Shown in pieces: positions 28,627 to 36,249 of a DNA stretch of 64,000 nucleotides. Every line of letters begins with the position of its first letter. The first letter of the stretch is position 1. The translations under genes and the position numbers were made by a program. The notes under the pieces are model-generated. The model searched no databases. It saw nothing but the letters and a program-made list of their open reading frames with translations, and was not told the DNA's origin. The DNA is from Njordibacter sp905182035 (GTDB taxonomy: Bacteria > Pseudomonadota > Gammaproteobacteria > Pseudomonadales > Balneatricaceae). Where the stretch lies: assembly GCF_047730075.1 (NCBI RefSeq), contig NZ_CP159831.1:2790001-2854000 (forward strand), written 5' to 3'.

Positions 28627-29943
28627 TTAACCCAAAACTGTGCCAGTGCTGTTAGGATTTATTTCACGATTGCGTGAAAACACGCCCAAATTAATGGGCC
28701 GGCCTGAGTACTTAAGCTTAAACACCACAGGTTCTTGGTCATGATCCTGCCCCTGTTCACATGCAACAATTAATTGCGCCATCATCTCGCTGACGATAGG
28801 GGCATTTTTAAATTGATTGCCGCTGGTGCCAATGGCCATGTAATAACCTGGTACGCAGGATTTATCATAAATTGGAGCCCAGTCAGGGGTTACGTCATAC
28901 AACTCAACCACCCCTTTAGCTTGGTTGGGAATGGGCAAAGTTTGGATGCGCTGAGCTAGACGTAGGGCCTGCACGCGCCATTGATCGGTAAAATCTTTAT
29001 TGTAGTCATCAGGATCAACCCACTGCTGAGCATCACAGTCAGGATCTTCACTACCAATAAGTATATGGTTGCCTGTTTCTGGCCGACAATAGGCATGAAT
29101 ATCGCTGTCAGAGCACACGCAGCCTTGTTGTTCAAAATTAAAGCCCGCAGGTGAAGGCACATGCGCCACTTCGTGGCGTAAGGCGCGAGTGGTGATCTTC
29201 ATATCTCGTTCAGCATCAACCATGGCATTTATTTTTGCCGAATGAGGCCCTGCTGCATTCACTACAACAGGCGCATCAATTTGATCTCCATTGACCAAAG
29301 TAACACCAACAATTCGGCCATCCTGCTGCCGTATAGCCGCCACTTTAGTGTTAAATTGAAAGCTTGAGCCTTGGGCTTCTGCCGCCCGTTGCAGGTTATG
29401 TGTAGCTAATTGTGGGTCACTGACGTAGCCACCATCGGGAAAAAAAACACCCCCACCAATTTTTTTGCCATTGGCTTCACCAAAGCCTTCGTCATCAGGG
29501 CGCTTAGCTGGAGTATAAGACTCTAAGTTAAAGATAGGCATACGGGCGATGTACTGGGCTTGATCCAGTTCTTGATAAGGGGCCCCGATGGTGTCTAAAA
29601 TGGCCATAGTAGGGCGTAAATATTGATTGTTTTCGGTTTTTGCTACTAAGCAACCTACGGCATGGTACTTAATGTGGCCACGTTCATCCTCCGTCTGCAA
29701 AAACTCACTCCAATTACTCCAGTAACGGTGGCTTTCGTGAGCTATGGCACTAGTCTCAATGGTGGAGTAATAGGGCCTGATAATGGCGCAGGAGCCGCTA
29801 GTGCTGCCATAGCCTGCAGCCGGCAAGGCATCGATATTGAGTGTTTTTTTACCTTTCCGAGCTAGCCCCAAAGCGATAGCTGCACCAATAACACCAGAGC
29901 CAATAATAATGGCGTCATACTGTTTATTCATAGGTTTATTCAT
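28627..29943 (-). CDS. FAD-dependent amine/amino-acid oxidoreductase (DadA/SoxB-like)
   Basis: A 438-aa flavoprotein with an N-terminal dinucleotide fold (GSGVIG at residues 15-20) and a substrate domain of the DAO family; a YGSTSGSCAIIRPYYS segment near 45-60 follows the flavin fold. Members oxidise secondary or D-amines to imines, for example sarcosine, D-amino acids or glycine. The real substrate is unknown. It is the last gene of a seven-gene operon with a polar-amino-acid ABC transporter, so an imported N-methyl or D-amino compound is plausible. An internal Met at residue 5 is an alternative start. Confidence 0.85.
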   Translation of the reverse strand: MNKPMNKQYDAIIIGSGVIGAAIALGLARKGKKTLNIDALPAAGYGSTSGSCAIIRPYYSTIETSAIAHESHRYWSNWSEFLQTEDERGHIKYHAVGCLVAKTENNQYLRPTMAILDTIGAPYQELDQAQYIARMPIFNLESYTPAKRPDDEGFGEANGKKIGGGVFFPDGGYVSDPQLATHNLQRAAEAQGSSFQFNTKVAAIRQQDGRIVGVTLVNGDQIDAPVVVNAAGPHSAKINAMVDAERDMKITTRALRHEVAHVPSPAGFNFEQQGCVCSDSDIHAYCRPETGNHILIGSEDPDCDAQQWVDPDDYNKDFTDQWRVQALRLAQRIQTLPIPNQAKGVVELYDVTPDWAPIYDKSCVPGYYMAIGTSGNQFKNAPIVSEMMAQLIVACEQGQDHDQEPVVFKLKYSGRPINLGVFSRNREINPNSTGTVLG

Positions 29944-29986
29944 AAGTAATCCTCTTTAAACTCCAGGAGCCGCTCAATGTTTTAGG

Positions 29987-31036
29987 TTACAGCAGGCTTA
30001 ATTCTGGCCAACATTGCGCCACCTTAGCGATAGCGCTAAAGTTAGACGCCATCAGCTGTCCGTCTCGCCACAAAGCCACACCATCAAGTTTTACGGTGGG
30101 GTCTTCCACCATGCCGCAGATTTCACCTGGTGGGTAATTACCACAGGTGTGAAAATGCAAATAGCGAGGACTTGTAAACATGGTATTAGCCCAACGATCT
30201 AAATCAACTTGGGGGTCTGACGGGTGCACTGTGGCTGGATGAAGCCCTAAATGCCAAGAGTCTACTCGCCAAGGTTCAATATTGAACTGGTTAGCTACTT
30301 GCCGATAGTGATCTTGCGCAGCAAGTATGTCTGCAGCATCGCCTTCGAATGAACTAATCAGCCCCTTGTCTATAACTGCAATAATACCCTGCGGCAAAGA
30401 CAAACAAGTGGGCGAGTATGCTTTGGAACCGGTCGGAGCTAATCCATGGCGAAACGCAACCCGACCACTAAAGGTATGGGCAGATATGGGTTTACTAACT
30501 GCAGCTGGAAAGCGAACCACGGCGACATCTGTGGAGCTTTCACCTATAGATTTATGTGGCTTACCCTGCAACTGAGTACCAAAGGGACAAGTGATTTCAA
30601 TCTTTTCTGCCCCATCAAAAGTCTTATTCACTACTGTTTTTAGCGCCACCATTGCCGCGTGAGGCACGGTGCCCAAGCCACTTTGTAACTGCTCCGCGGT
30701 GCGGGTGTAAGTCATCAATTTTCCTGGGCCTTGATGGTTAACCTCAAACCGATCTTGATCACCAATACGCGCCAAGAATATAATCCAATCCCAGCGCTGT
30801 TCTTTTAATATCTGTTCTAATTTTTGGTGTGGACTATTGGTTGGTTCGTCGACCTCTAACACTTCTACCACTGCACCAAGCTGATCAACCGCGAAGGCTC
30901 GCAGCGCCTTAGGCAGTTTGCTATCGTACCAACCATACTTTGGATTTTCCTGCACCAGCAACACCCGTTGTCCACGCTGCAGGTTAATTGCGCCTTGCAA
31001 AAGGTTGGTTAGACCTAGGTCTAAATTCGTTTTCAT
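29987..31036 (-). CDS. Putative metallo-hydrolase or dioxygenase, M29/NicX-like
   Basis: A 349-aa protein with no clear family that I can name firmly. The overall pattern (N-terminal alpha/beta domain, GHLGLHP-type segment WHLGLHP at residues 261-267, then RYLHFHTCG at 291-299 and PPGEICG) resembles M29 aminopeptidase-fold proteins, which include the Fe(II) 2,5-dihydroxypyridine dioxygenase NicX. Candidate metal ligands are His262, His266, His294 and His296. It overlaps the XRE-cupin gene by four bases, so it is tightly coupled to the operon. Treat the function as open. Confidence 0.5.
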   Translation of the reverse strand: MKTNLDLGLTNLLQGAINLQRGQRVLLVQENPKYGWYDSKLPKALRAFAVDQLGAVVEVLEVDEPTNSPHQKLEQILKEQRWDWIIFLARIGDQDRFEVNHQGPGKLMTYTRTAEQLQSGLGTVPHAAMVALKTVVNKTFDGAEKIEITCPFGTQLQGKPHKSIGESSTDVAVVRFPAAVSKPISAHTFSGRVAFRHGLAPTGSKAYSPTCLSLPQGIIAVIDKGLISSFEGDAADILAAQDHYRQVANQFNIEPWRVDSWHLGLHPATVHPSDPQVDLDRWANTMFTSPRYLHFHTCGNYPPGEICGMVEDPTVKLDGVALWRDGQLMASNFSAIAKVAQCWPELSLL

Positions 31037-31620
31037 CGCCGCTCCGCCTGCACCGTCAAGAAAGTAAAAGTATCGGTTATAACTTCAGTGAAGCCATGGC
31101 TTAATTCTGCATCGACGCTTATGCTATCGCCTGGATTCAAGACAAAATCCCGCTGGCCGTATTGATAAATGGCCTGCCCTTGCAAGGCGTACACAAACAC
31201 AACTCCATGGCTAACATACTGGGGAGGATGGGAGTCCTGCCGCACCAGAGTGACAGATCTCGCTTCAAATTGTAGTTCACTACGGGTATGCAGAGCTAAA
31301 CTGACATACCGGTGACTATGGTCACCCACCAAGCGGGTAGATACTAAGCCTTCACCACTTTTAACATGGGTATAGTCAGAATGTTCCGTTGCGATTTCTC
31401 GAAACAAACTTACCAATGGCACATTTAGAGCCTGACTGAGCGCGTTCAAGGTGGCCATTGAAGCAGACGCGTGACCTCGTTCAAGGCGGCTAATCATAGC
31501 TGCAGATACACCCGACTTTTGTGACAGAGCCCGCGCGGTAAGATTATGAGACTTTCGAATATCCCGTAAGGCTGATCCTAGTGCGGCATCAAGGTTGTTG
31601 GAAGATTGTAATACACTCAT
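31033..31620 (-). CDS. XRE-family regulator with C-terminal cupin
   Basis: A 195-aa protein with an HTH_3 domain at about residues 14-68 (LTARALSQKSGVSAAMISRLERG) and a cupin effector domain from about 105 to 190. This layout is typical of regulators of amino-acid and polyamine catabolic operons. It lies inside the operon it probably controls, three bases after the 2OG-oxygenase gene and overlapping the M29/NicX-like gene. The repeats and palindrome in the divergent promoter at 34711-34771 are candidate operators. Confidence 0.9.
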   Translation of the reverse strand: MSVLQSSNNLDAALGSALRDIRKSHNLTARALSQKSGVSAAMISRLERGHASASMATLNALSQALNVPLVSLFREIATEHSDYTHVKSGEGLVSTRLVGDHSHRYVSLALHTRSELQFEARSVTLVRQDSHPPQYVSHGVVFVYALQGQAIYQYGQRDFVLNPGDSISVDAELSHGFTEVITDTFTFLTVQAERR

Positions 31621-31623
31621 GTC

Positions 31624-32571
31624 TTAATTCCGGTATGAAAAGGCTTTGTTAAAACGCCTATACAGGTAGTCACCACAAGTCATAGCAGCGAGATCACCCT
31701 TATAGTTGGCGCCAATAATGGACCTTGGATCTATCACCGTCTCTGGGTTGGGGTCATATGCCAATACTATGGACAATCGTTCATAGCCCGAACTGTTGAT
31801 CACACGATGTGGGGTTGATTTGTAAGCGCCAGCGGTCCAATGACTGAGCAGATCACCCACATTAACCACCAGACTGCCTTCAATGGGCGTAGCCTCCAAC
31901 CACTGGCCATTAACATCCTGCACCTGCAGACCACCAACTTGGTCTTGGCAGAGTAATGTTAAGGTTCCAAAGTCAGTATGCGGTCCCACCCCAAACTGGT
32001 TAGGATTGGTTTCTTCCTGATGGGGGTAATACACTAGCGAGGCGCGACTTAAGGGTTTTCCGGTAGTCTGTAAAAAAAAGTCTTCCTTAAGTCCAAGGCC
32101 TAGAGCAAAGCCACGCATAAGGTGATATGCAACCTGATGGGCCTGTTTTAAATAGGCATTACCTAAGGTTTCAAGCTGCGGTACAAAGTCAGGCCACATG
32201 TTACTACCTCGTAAGAAGTGGTCCTCTTGATGGCAAGCATCCTCAATGCCCCAGATATAACTTTCCTTAAAATCAGACAGTGCTTTATCATCCATTTTAG
32301 CCTGCCCAGAACCCAACCAGCCTCGGTGATTTTGAGACACACGCACAGATTGCTTTTGCTCCACCGGCGCGCGAAAAAACGTCAATCCAGATTGGTAAAG
32401 CTGTTTAATAAGGTGCGGATCTAAACCATGACCAGTAACATATAAAAACCCCAACTCTTGACTGGCTTGGTGTAGGCTCTTTGCCACCTCAATATCGGCT
32501 TCTCCAGTCATCAAAGAAGAGATATCAATCTGAGGTATTTGGTCGGCACTGACCCGCTTTACCTCACTCAT
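31624..32571 (-). CDS. 2-oxoglutarate/Fe(II) oxygenase, isopenicillin-N-synthase-like
   Basis: A 315-aa double-stranded beta-helix oxygenase. The iron triad is His198, Asp200 (HTDFGTLTLL) and His255 (TPHRV); Arg265 in YERLS should bind the 2-oxoglutarate carboxylate. The N-terminal DIOX_N domain opens with QIPQIDISSL. It would hydroxylate or desaturate a small substrate using oxygen. It lies two bases after the CMD-like gene and three before the XRE gene, firmly inside the ABC-transporter operon. The bacterial family is broad and the substrate cannot be read from sequence. Confidence 0.88.
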   Translation of the reverse strand: MSEVKRVSADQIPQIDISSLMTGEADIEVAKSLHQASQELGFLYVTGHGLDPHLIKQLYQSGLTFFRAPVEQKQSVRVSQNHRGWLGSGQAKMDDKALSDFKESYIWGIEDACHQEDHFLRGSNMWPDFVPQLETLGNAYLKQAHQVAYHLMRGFALGLGLKEDFFLQTTGKPLSRASLVYYPHQEETNPNQFGVGPHTDFGTLTLLCQDQVGGLQVQDVNGQWLEATPIEGSLVVNVGDLLSHWTAGAYKSTPHRVINSSGYERLSIVLAYDPNPETVIDPRSIIGANYKGDLAAMTCGDYLYRRFNKAFSYRN

Positions 32572-32573
32572 AG

Positions 32574-33158
32574 TTAATCACTGCTCCCGCTATAGTAACC
32601 AACAATATCACCGTCTGTTGTGACTCCCAGGCCATTCAAACAACGGTTCACATAACTAAAATAACCTATAATTTGATTAGCCTCTAGAATTTCACCATCA
32701 TCAAGTCCAGCATCTTGTAGGGCTTGCACGTCCGCTTGCACCATAGTTCCTGGTGTGAGTGTTAACTTTTGGGTGTAGCGCATTAACGCCAATTCAGCAC
32801 CTTCAAATACTTGTTCTGGATCCTGCTGGCGAAGCGCTTTCTCCACGGCTAGAGCGCGCTTGGGACTGCCCATCAAATGACTGGCGTTAGCCCAGTGGTT
32901 AGCGTAAGAGTATGGGCATTGATTGAGCATAGACACATAAGAGCCAATGACCTCTTGCAACCACATGGGCAGTGTATTGGCGTCATCGTGCAAGGCAGCT
33001 CGATATAATTTTACATGGCCAAGCATGGTATTTGGCCGCAAGGAGTGGACCCTCATCACGTTGTCCACTGTACCGTGAGGAGTGCGTGCCAAACTCAGAG
33101 CGTCCATCAACTCTGGGCTGGCAACGTCATCATTGATCATTTGTATCCAAGCACTCAT
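32574..33158 (-). CDS. Carboxymuconolactone-decarboxylase/AhpD-like protein lacking the second Cys
   Basis: A 194-aa all-helical protein of the peroxidase-related CMD/AhpD group. The active-site region reads NQCPYSYANHW: Cys81 is present, but the usual second cysteine of CxxC is Ser84, while His88 is kept. A thiol-disulfide peroxidase cycle with two cysteines is therefore unlikely; it could be a one-cysteine enzyme or a CMD-type isomerase/decarboxylase. It lies between the permease and the 2OG oxygenase in the operon. Confidence 0.78.
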   Translation of the reverse strand: MSAWIQMINDDVASPELMDALSLARTPHGTVDNVMRVHSLRPNTMLGHVKLYRAALHDDANTLPMWLQEVIGSYVSMLNQCPYSYANHWANASHLMGSPKRALAVEKALRQQDPEQVFEGAELALMRYTQKLTLTPGTMVQADVQALQDAGLDDGEILEANQIIGYFSYVNRCLNGLGVTTDGDIVGYYSGSSD

Positions 33159-33172
33159 TAATTAAACCTCCC

Positions 33173-33910
33173 CTATCTTTCATCACTTTGCATGCGCGAC
33201 TCTAACCAACGAAACACCCCAGACACCATTAAAATTAGCACTAGGTATTCCAGTACTAAAATGGTGTAAATTTCAAGTGGACGATATTCAGTTACCACTA
33301 ATTCATTGGCCTTGCGGGTAAGTTCCTGCATACCAATAACTGATACCAAAGATGACATTTTCAGCATATACACAAACTGATTGCCAAGTGCCGGTAAAAT
33401 CCGTTTGATGGCCTGTGGCAAAATTACAAAACGCATTCTGTCTACGTAGTTTAGCGATAAAGTGTGAGCAGCTTCATACTGACCTCGGCTGACTGACTGA
33501 ATTCCAGCACGAAAGATCTCTGCCTGAAATGCACTATCAGACAGGGCTAAAGCAAGGACTCCAGCGCCAAATACACCAATGCTAATGCCCATTAACTGGG
33601 GCAAACCGTAGTACACCCACAAGATTAACACCAGAATAGGAACCGCTCGAACCACCTCAACATAAACTCGATTAAAACGGCGCCAACCCTTTGATGCAGA
33701 CATCCCAGGTAATGCCACCGCCAGCCCAACAACCATAGAAATAGCAATAGCGGTAAATGACATGAGCACAGTCTGTTCTAATCCGCTCAGTAGAAACTTA
33801 AGGTTTGCAAGTCCCGATTTTTTAGTTGGGTCAACAACGTACCAGCCCCACTGATCACTACAAGACGATAGCAACGGAAGGCTTATAAGTAGCAATATTA
33901 GTCTCTTCAT
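33173..33910 (-). CDS. Polar amino-acid ABC transporter permease (HisM/GlnP family) with lipobox-like N-terminus
   Basis: A 245-aa permease. The HEAT-like permease signature lies near residues 140-170 (AGIQSVSRGQYEAAHTLSLN). Unusually, the N-terminus is a lipoprotein-type signal (LLSSC at 13-17) followed by a short Trp-rich outside segment before the first transporter helix near 40. The ATPase is ten bases upstream and the binding protein is divergent. A single permease gene suggests a homodimer. Confidence 0.9.
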   Translation of the reverse strand: MKRLILLLISLPLLSSCSDQWGWYVVDPTKKSGLANLKFLLSGLEQTVLMSFTAIAISMVVGLAVALPGMSASKGWRRFNRVYVEVVRAVPILVLILWVYYGLPQLMGISIGVFGAGVLALALSDSAFQAEIFRAGIQSVSRGQYEAAHTLSLNYVDRMRFVILPQAIKRILPALGNQFVYMLKMSSLVSVIGMQELTRKANELVVTEYRPLEIYTILVLEYLVLILMVSGVFRWLESRMQSDER

Positions 33911-33920
33911 TTCAGGCCTT

Positions 33921-34655
33921 CTAATGATGTAATATTTTGGCTAAAAACTGCTGGCAACGGAGGCTCTCTGGGGCACTAAAGAACTTTTCAGGGGGCGACT
34001 GTTCCACAATTCTTCCACCCTCCATAAACACCATAGTATCAGCCACCCGCTTGGCAAACCCCATCTCATGAGTGACGCATATCATGGTAATGCCACTGTC
34101 GGCCAAACCCACCATCACCTCCAGCACCTCGTTAATCATTTCGGGATCCAGAGCCGAAGTGGGCTCATCAAACAAGATGATATCAGGCTCCATACATAAA
34201 CTTCGTGCAATAGCTACCCGTTGCTGTTGGCCACCAGACAGTTGACGGGGTAACTTGTCCGCTTGTTCTGGAATCTGGACGCGCTCTAGGCAAGCACGGG
34301 CCCTTGCCTCGGCGTCGATACGGCTGAGTTTGCTCACCCGCATCGGGCCAAGCGTAAGATTTTGCATCACTGTGAGGTGAGGGAATAAATTAAACTGCTG
34401 GAATACCATGCCAATGCGCGCATCACGGCTGCCATTGGCCTCCACTGGCGCTACGAACACATCTCCAGCGTGAATATCTTCCAAGCCATTGATACAGCGA
34501 ATTAAGGTGGACTTGCCAGAACCAGAGGGCCCACAGATGACCATCTTTTCGCCTTCATGGACTTGCAAAGACACCGAATCCAAAGCTTTAAATTCACCGA
34601 ACACTTTGTCGACACCTTGCATGTTAATGACAACACGAGGGTGAGCTGAAGCCAT
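33921..34655 (-). CDS. Polar amino-acid ABC transporter ATPase (GlnQ/HisP family)
   Basis: A 244-aa ATPase with Walker A GPSGSGKST near residue 42, signature LSGGQQQRVA near 140, Walker B IILFDEPTSALDP near 160, and the H-loop CVTHEMGFA. This is the PAAT (glutamine/histidine-type) subfamily. It is the first gene of the seven-gene minus-strand operon; AGGAG lies at normal spacing before the ATG. It would power uptake of the compound captured by the divergent binding protein. Confidence 0.95.
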   Translation of the reverse strand: MASAHPRVVINMQGVDKVFGEFKALDSVSLQVHEGEKMVICGPSGSGKSTLIRCINGLEDIHAGDVFVAPVEANGSRDARIGMVFQQFNLFPHLTVMQNLTLGPMRVSKLSRIDAEARARACLERVQIPEQADKLPRQLSGGQQQRVAIARSLCMEPDIILFDEPTSALDPEMINEVLEVMVGLADSGITMICVTHEMGFAKRVADTMVFMEGGRIVEQSPPEKFFSAPESLRCQQFLAKILHH

Positions 34656-34710
34656 ATTGTTTACTCCTTTTGAATAACTAAAATGATGTTAGCACCAGAT
34701 TTATTTCTGT

Positions 34711-34771
34711 GCAATAAGTTAATTCTCTTGCAATTTCTTATCACTCCTGCAATTATCTTTAAGCAAGATAA
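34711..34771. promoter_or_regulatory. Divergent promoter region with three 19-bp-phased GCAAT repeats and a palindrome
   Basis: GCAAT occurs at 34711, 34730 and 34749, exactly 19 bases apart and on one strand. The last copy runs into a perfect inverted repeat, TTATCTT (34753-34759), five-base spacer, AAGATAA (34765-34771). All lie in the 141-bp gap between the ABC ATPase and the binding-protein gene. Such phased sites suit a cooperative regulator; the operon's XRE-cupin protein is the obvious candidate (inference). Confidence 0.45.
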
Positions 34772-34796
34772 ATAAAATTATAATGGGAGAAGTGTC

Positions 34797-35573
34797 ATGA
34801 TGAATATGAAAAAGTGGGCTCTAGCAGCGGCTCTGGTCGTTGCAGCCACACCAGCTATGGCTGGATCAGCACTACAAGAAATTCTGAGTGAAGGTGTATT
34901 AAAAGTCGGTACTACAGGAGACTGGAACCCAATGACCATGAAGGATCCAGAAACCAATTCCTACAAAGGGTATGACATTGACGTGATGACTGAGCTTGCA
35001 AAAGATCTCGGCGTTGACGTAGAATTTGTTGCTACCGATTGGAAAACCCTAGTGAGCGGTGTCACCTCCGGAAAATACCATATGACCGGCTCAGCTTCTA
35101 TTTCGGCAAAACGCGCCAAAGCAGCTGGCTATTCCATTAGCTACTTTTCTTTGGGAACAGTACCACTCACTTTAACCAAAAATGCCGACCGCTTTCGCGA
35201 CTGGGCAGACCTAGATAAAGCAGATGTTACTGTTGCTGCCACCTTGGGCACCACTCAAGAAAGCCAAGTGAAGCAATTCTTCCCTAATGCGAAGCACCAG
35301 ATCGTTGAGGCTCCTGCCCGCGACTTCCAAGAAGTACTGTCTATGAGAGCTGATGCCCACATCACGTCTAACGTGGAAGCTGAAAAGTTGGTGGAAAAAT
35401 ACCCACAGCTTATGATCGTCCCCGTGGCTAAGCCCAAGGCTCCTACACCAATTGCTATGCTGCTACCGCAAGCAGATCAGGTGTGGATTAACTACGTTAA
35501 TAACTGGATTCTCCTTAAGCAAGAGCGTGGTTTTTTTGACAAAATTGGTGCTAAGTGGAAACTTGCTCTATAA
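34797..35573 (+). CDS. Periplasmic amino-acid-type substrate-binding protein
   Basis: A 258-aa family 3 solute-binding protein with a clear signal peptide (about residues 1-22, ending AMA). It has VGTTGDWNPMT near 36-46, then YKGYDIDVM and SISAKRAKAAGYS, the pattern of the PheC/cyclohexadienyl-dehydratase-like branch. It is divergent from its ATPase and permease. A GGGAGA ribosome site precedes ATG 34797; a second ATG follows directly. A very strong hairpin follows the stop (35585-35617). The ligand is not predictable beyond a small zwitterion. Confidence 0.9.
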   Translation: MMNMKKWALAAALVVAATPAMAGSALQEILSEGVLKVGTTGDWNPMTMKDPETNSYKGYDIDVMTELAKDLGVDVEFVATDWKTLVSGVTSGKYHMTGSASISAKRAKAAGYSISYFSLGTVPLTLTKNADRFRDWADLDKADVTVAATLGTTQESQVKQFFPNAKHQIVEAPARDFQEVLSMRADAHITSNVEAEKLVEKYPQLMIVPVAKPKAPTPIAMLLPQADQVWINYVNNWILLKQERGFFDKIGAKWKLAL

Positions 35574-35584
35574 CAAAAGTTTCC

Positions 35585-35617
35585 CAGGAGGCGCTGGGGG
35601 TCACCCCAGCCTTCCTG
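35585..35617 (+). terminator. Strong stem-loop after the binding-protein gene (mRNA 3' stabiliser or attenuator)
   Basis: GCTGGGG (35593-35599) pairs perfectly with CCCCAGC (35604-35610) around GTCA. The stem extends through CAGGAGG (35585-35591) with CTTCCTG (35611-35617) with one bulged base, giving about 14 pairs. No T run follows, so it is more a processing or stabilising hairpin than a classic terminator. It also hides an AGGAGG ribosome-site sequence in front of the GST-like gene. Confidence 0.6.
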
Positions 35618-35631
35618 TGCCACACCTCTGC

Positions 35632-36249
35632 GTGTACAGTGTGCCAGTTAGCTTGTATTGCGCTAAGCTAAGATTGTTAATGCGCTTTAAAAAATTGACA
35701 TGGGATGAGCTGCCTCCACCAGGGGGTTATGGCTCAAAAGCCTACGGGGCTTTAGTTCCAGCTGGCAACCTGCCTGCCCTGCAAGTGGGGGAGCAAATTA
35801 TTGCCGACTCAGAGGCAATTGCCGAATACCTTGAAGAAAGGGTGCCACTACCGCCAGCCATGCCTACAGATATTATGGAACGGGCACAAGTGCGTGCATT
35901 AGGGCGCTTTCACGACACACGGCTAGAACCCTGTGTGCGCGCATTATTTTCAGATATTGGTCAACCACACCCTCACGCTAAAGCTCTAGAGCAACTGCAA
36001 CAACGTCTGCAACAGTTGCCCCGGGCATTAGCATTACGTCCCAACATCCAGTTCTGCCTCGCTGACTGTGGCCTAATCGTAAGTCTTGAATGGATCACTA
36101 TGATGTATAGAAGCTGGGGCTTACCCCACCGTTTCATAGGTCTAACCGCTGACTATCAGCAAGACATGGAACAACTTCCCTGGGTAGCGGCAGAACTAGA
36201 TACGTACAGGCCTTTATTGACACAATGGATACAAACCAAAAGCCCTTAG
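35632..36249 (+). CDS. Glutathione S-transferase-like protein
   Basis: A roughly 205-aa GST-fold protein. The thioredoxin-like N-terminal domain reads YSVPVSLYCAKLRLL, then LPPPGGYGS, PAGNLPAL (cis-Pro) and ADSEAIAEYLEE; a helical C-terminal domain follows. The frame is open from 35452, but the upstream part overlaps the binding-protein gene and the hairpin. GTG 35632 gives the closest family start; GTG 35617 is an alternative. The 3' end overlaps the creatininase-family gene by 25 bases. The substrate is unknown. Confidence 0.75.
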   Translation: MYSVPVSLYCAKLRLLMRFKKLTWDELPPPGGYGSKAYGALVPAGNLPALQVGEQIIADSEAIAEYLEERVPLPPAMPTDIMERAQVRALGRFHDTRLEPCVRALFSDIGQPHPHAKALEQLQQRLQQLPRALALRPNIQFCLADCGLIVSLEWITMMYRSWGLPHRFIGLTADYQQDMEQLPWVAAELDTYRPLLTQWIQTKSP

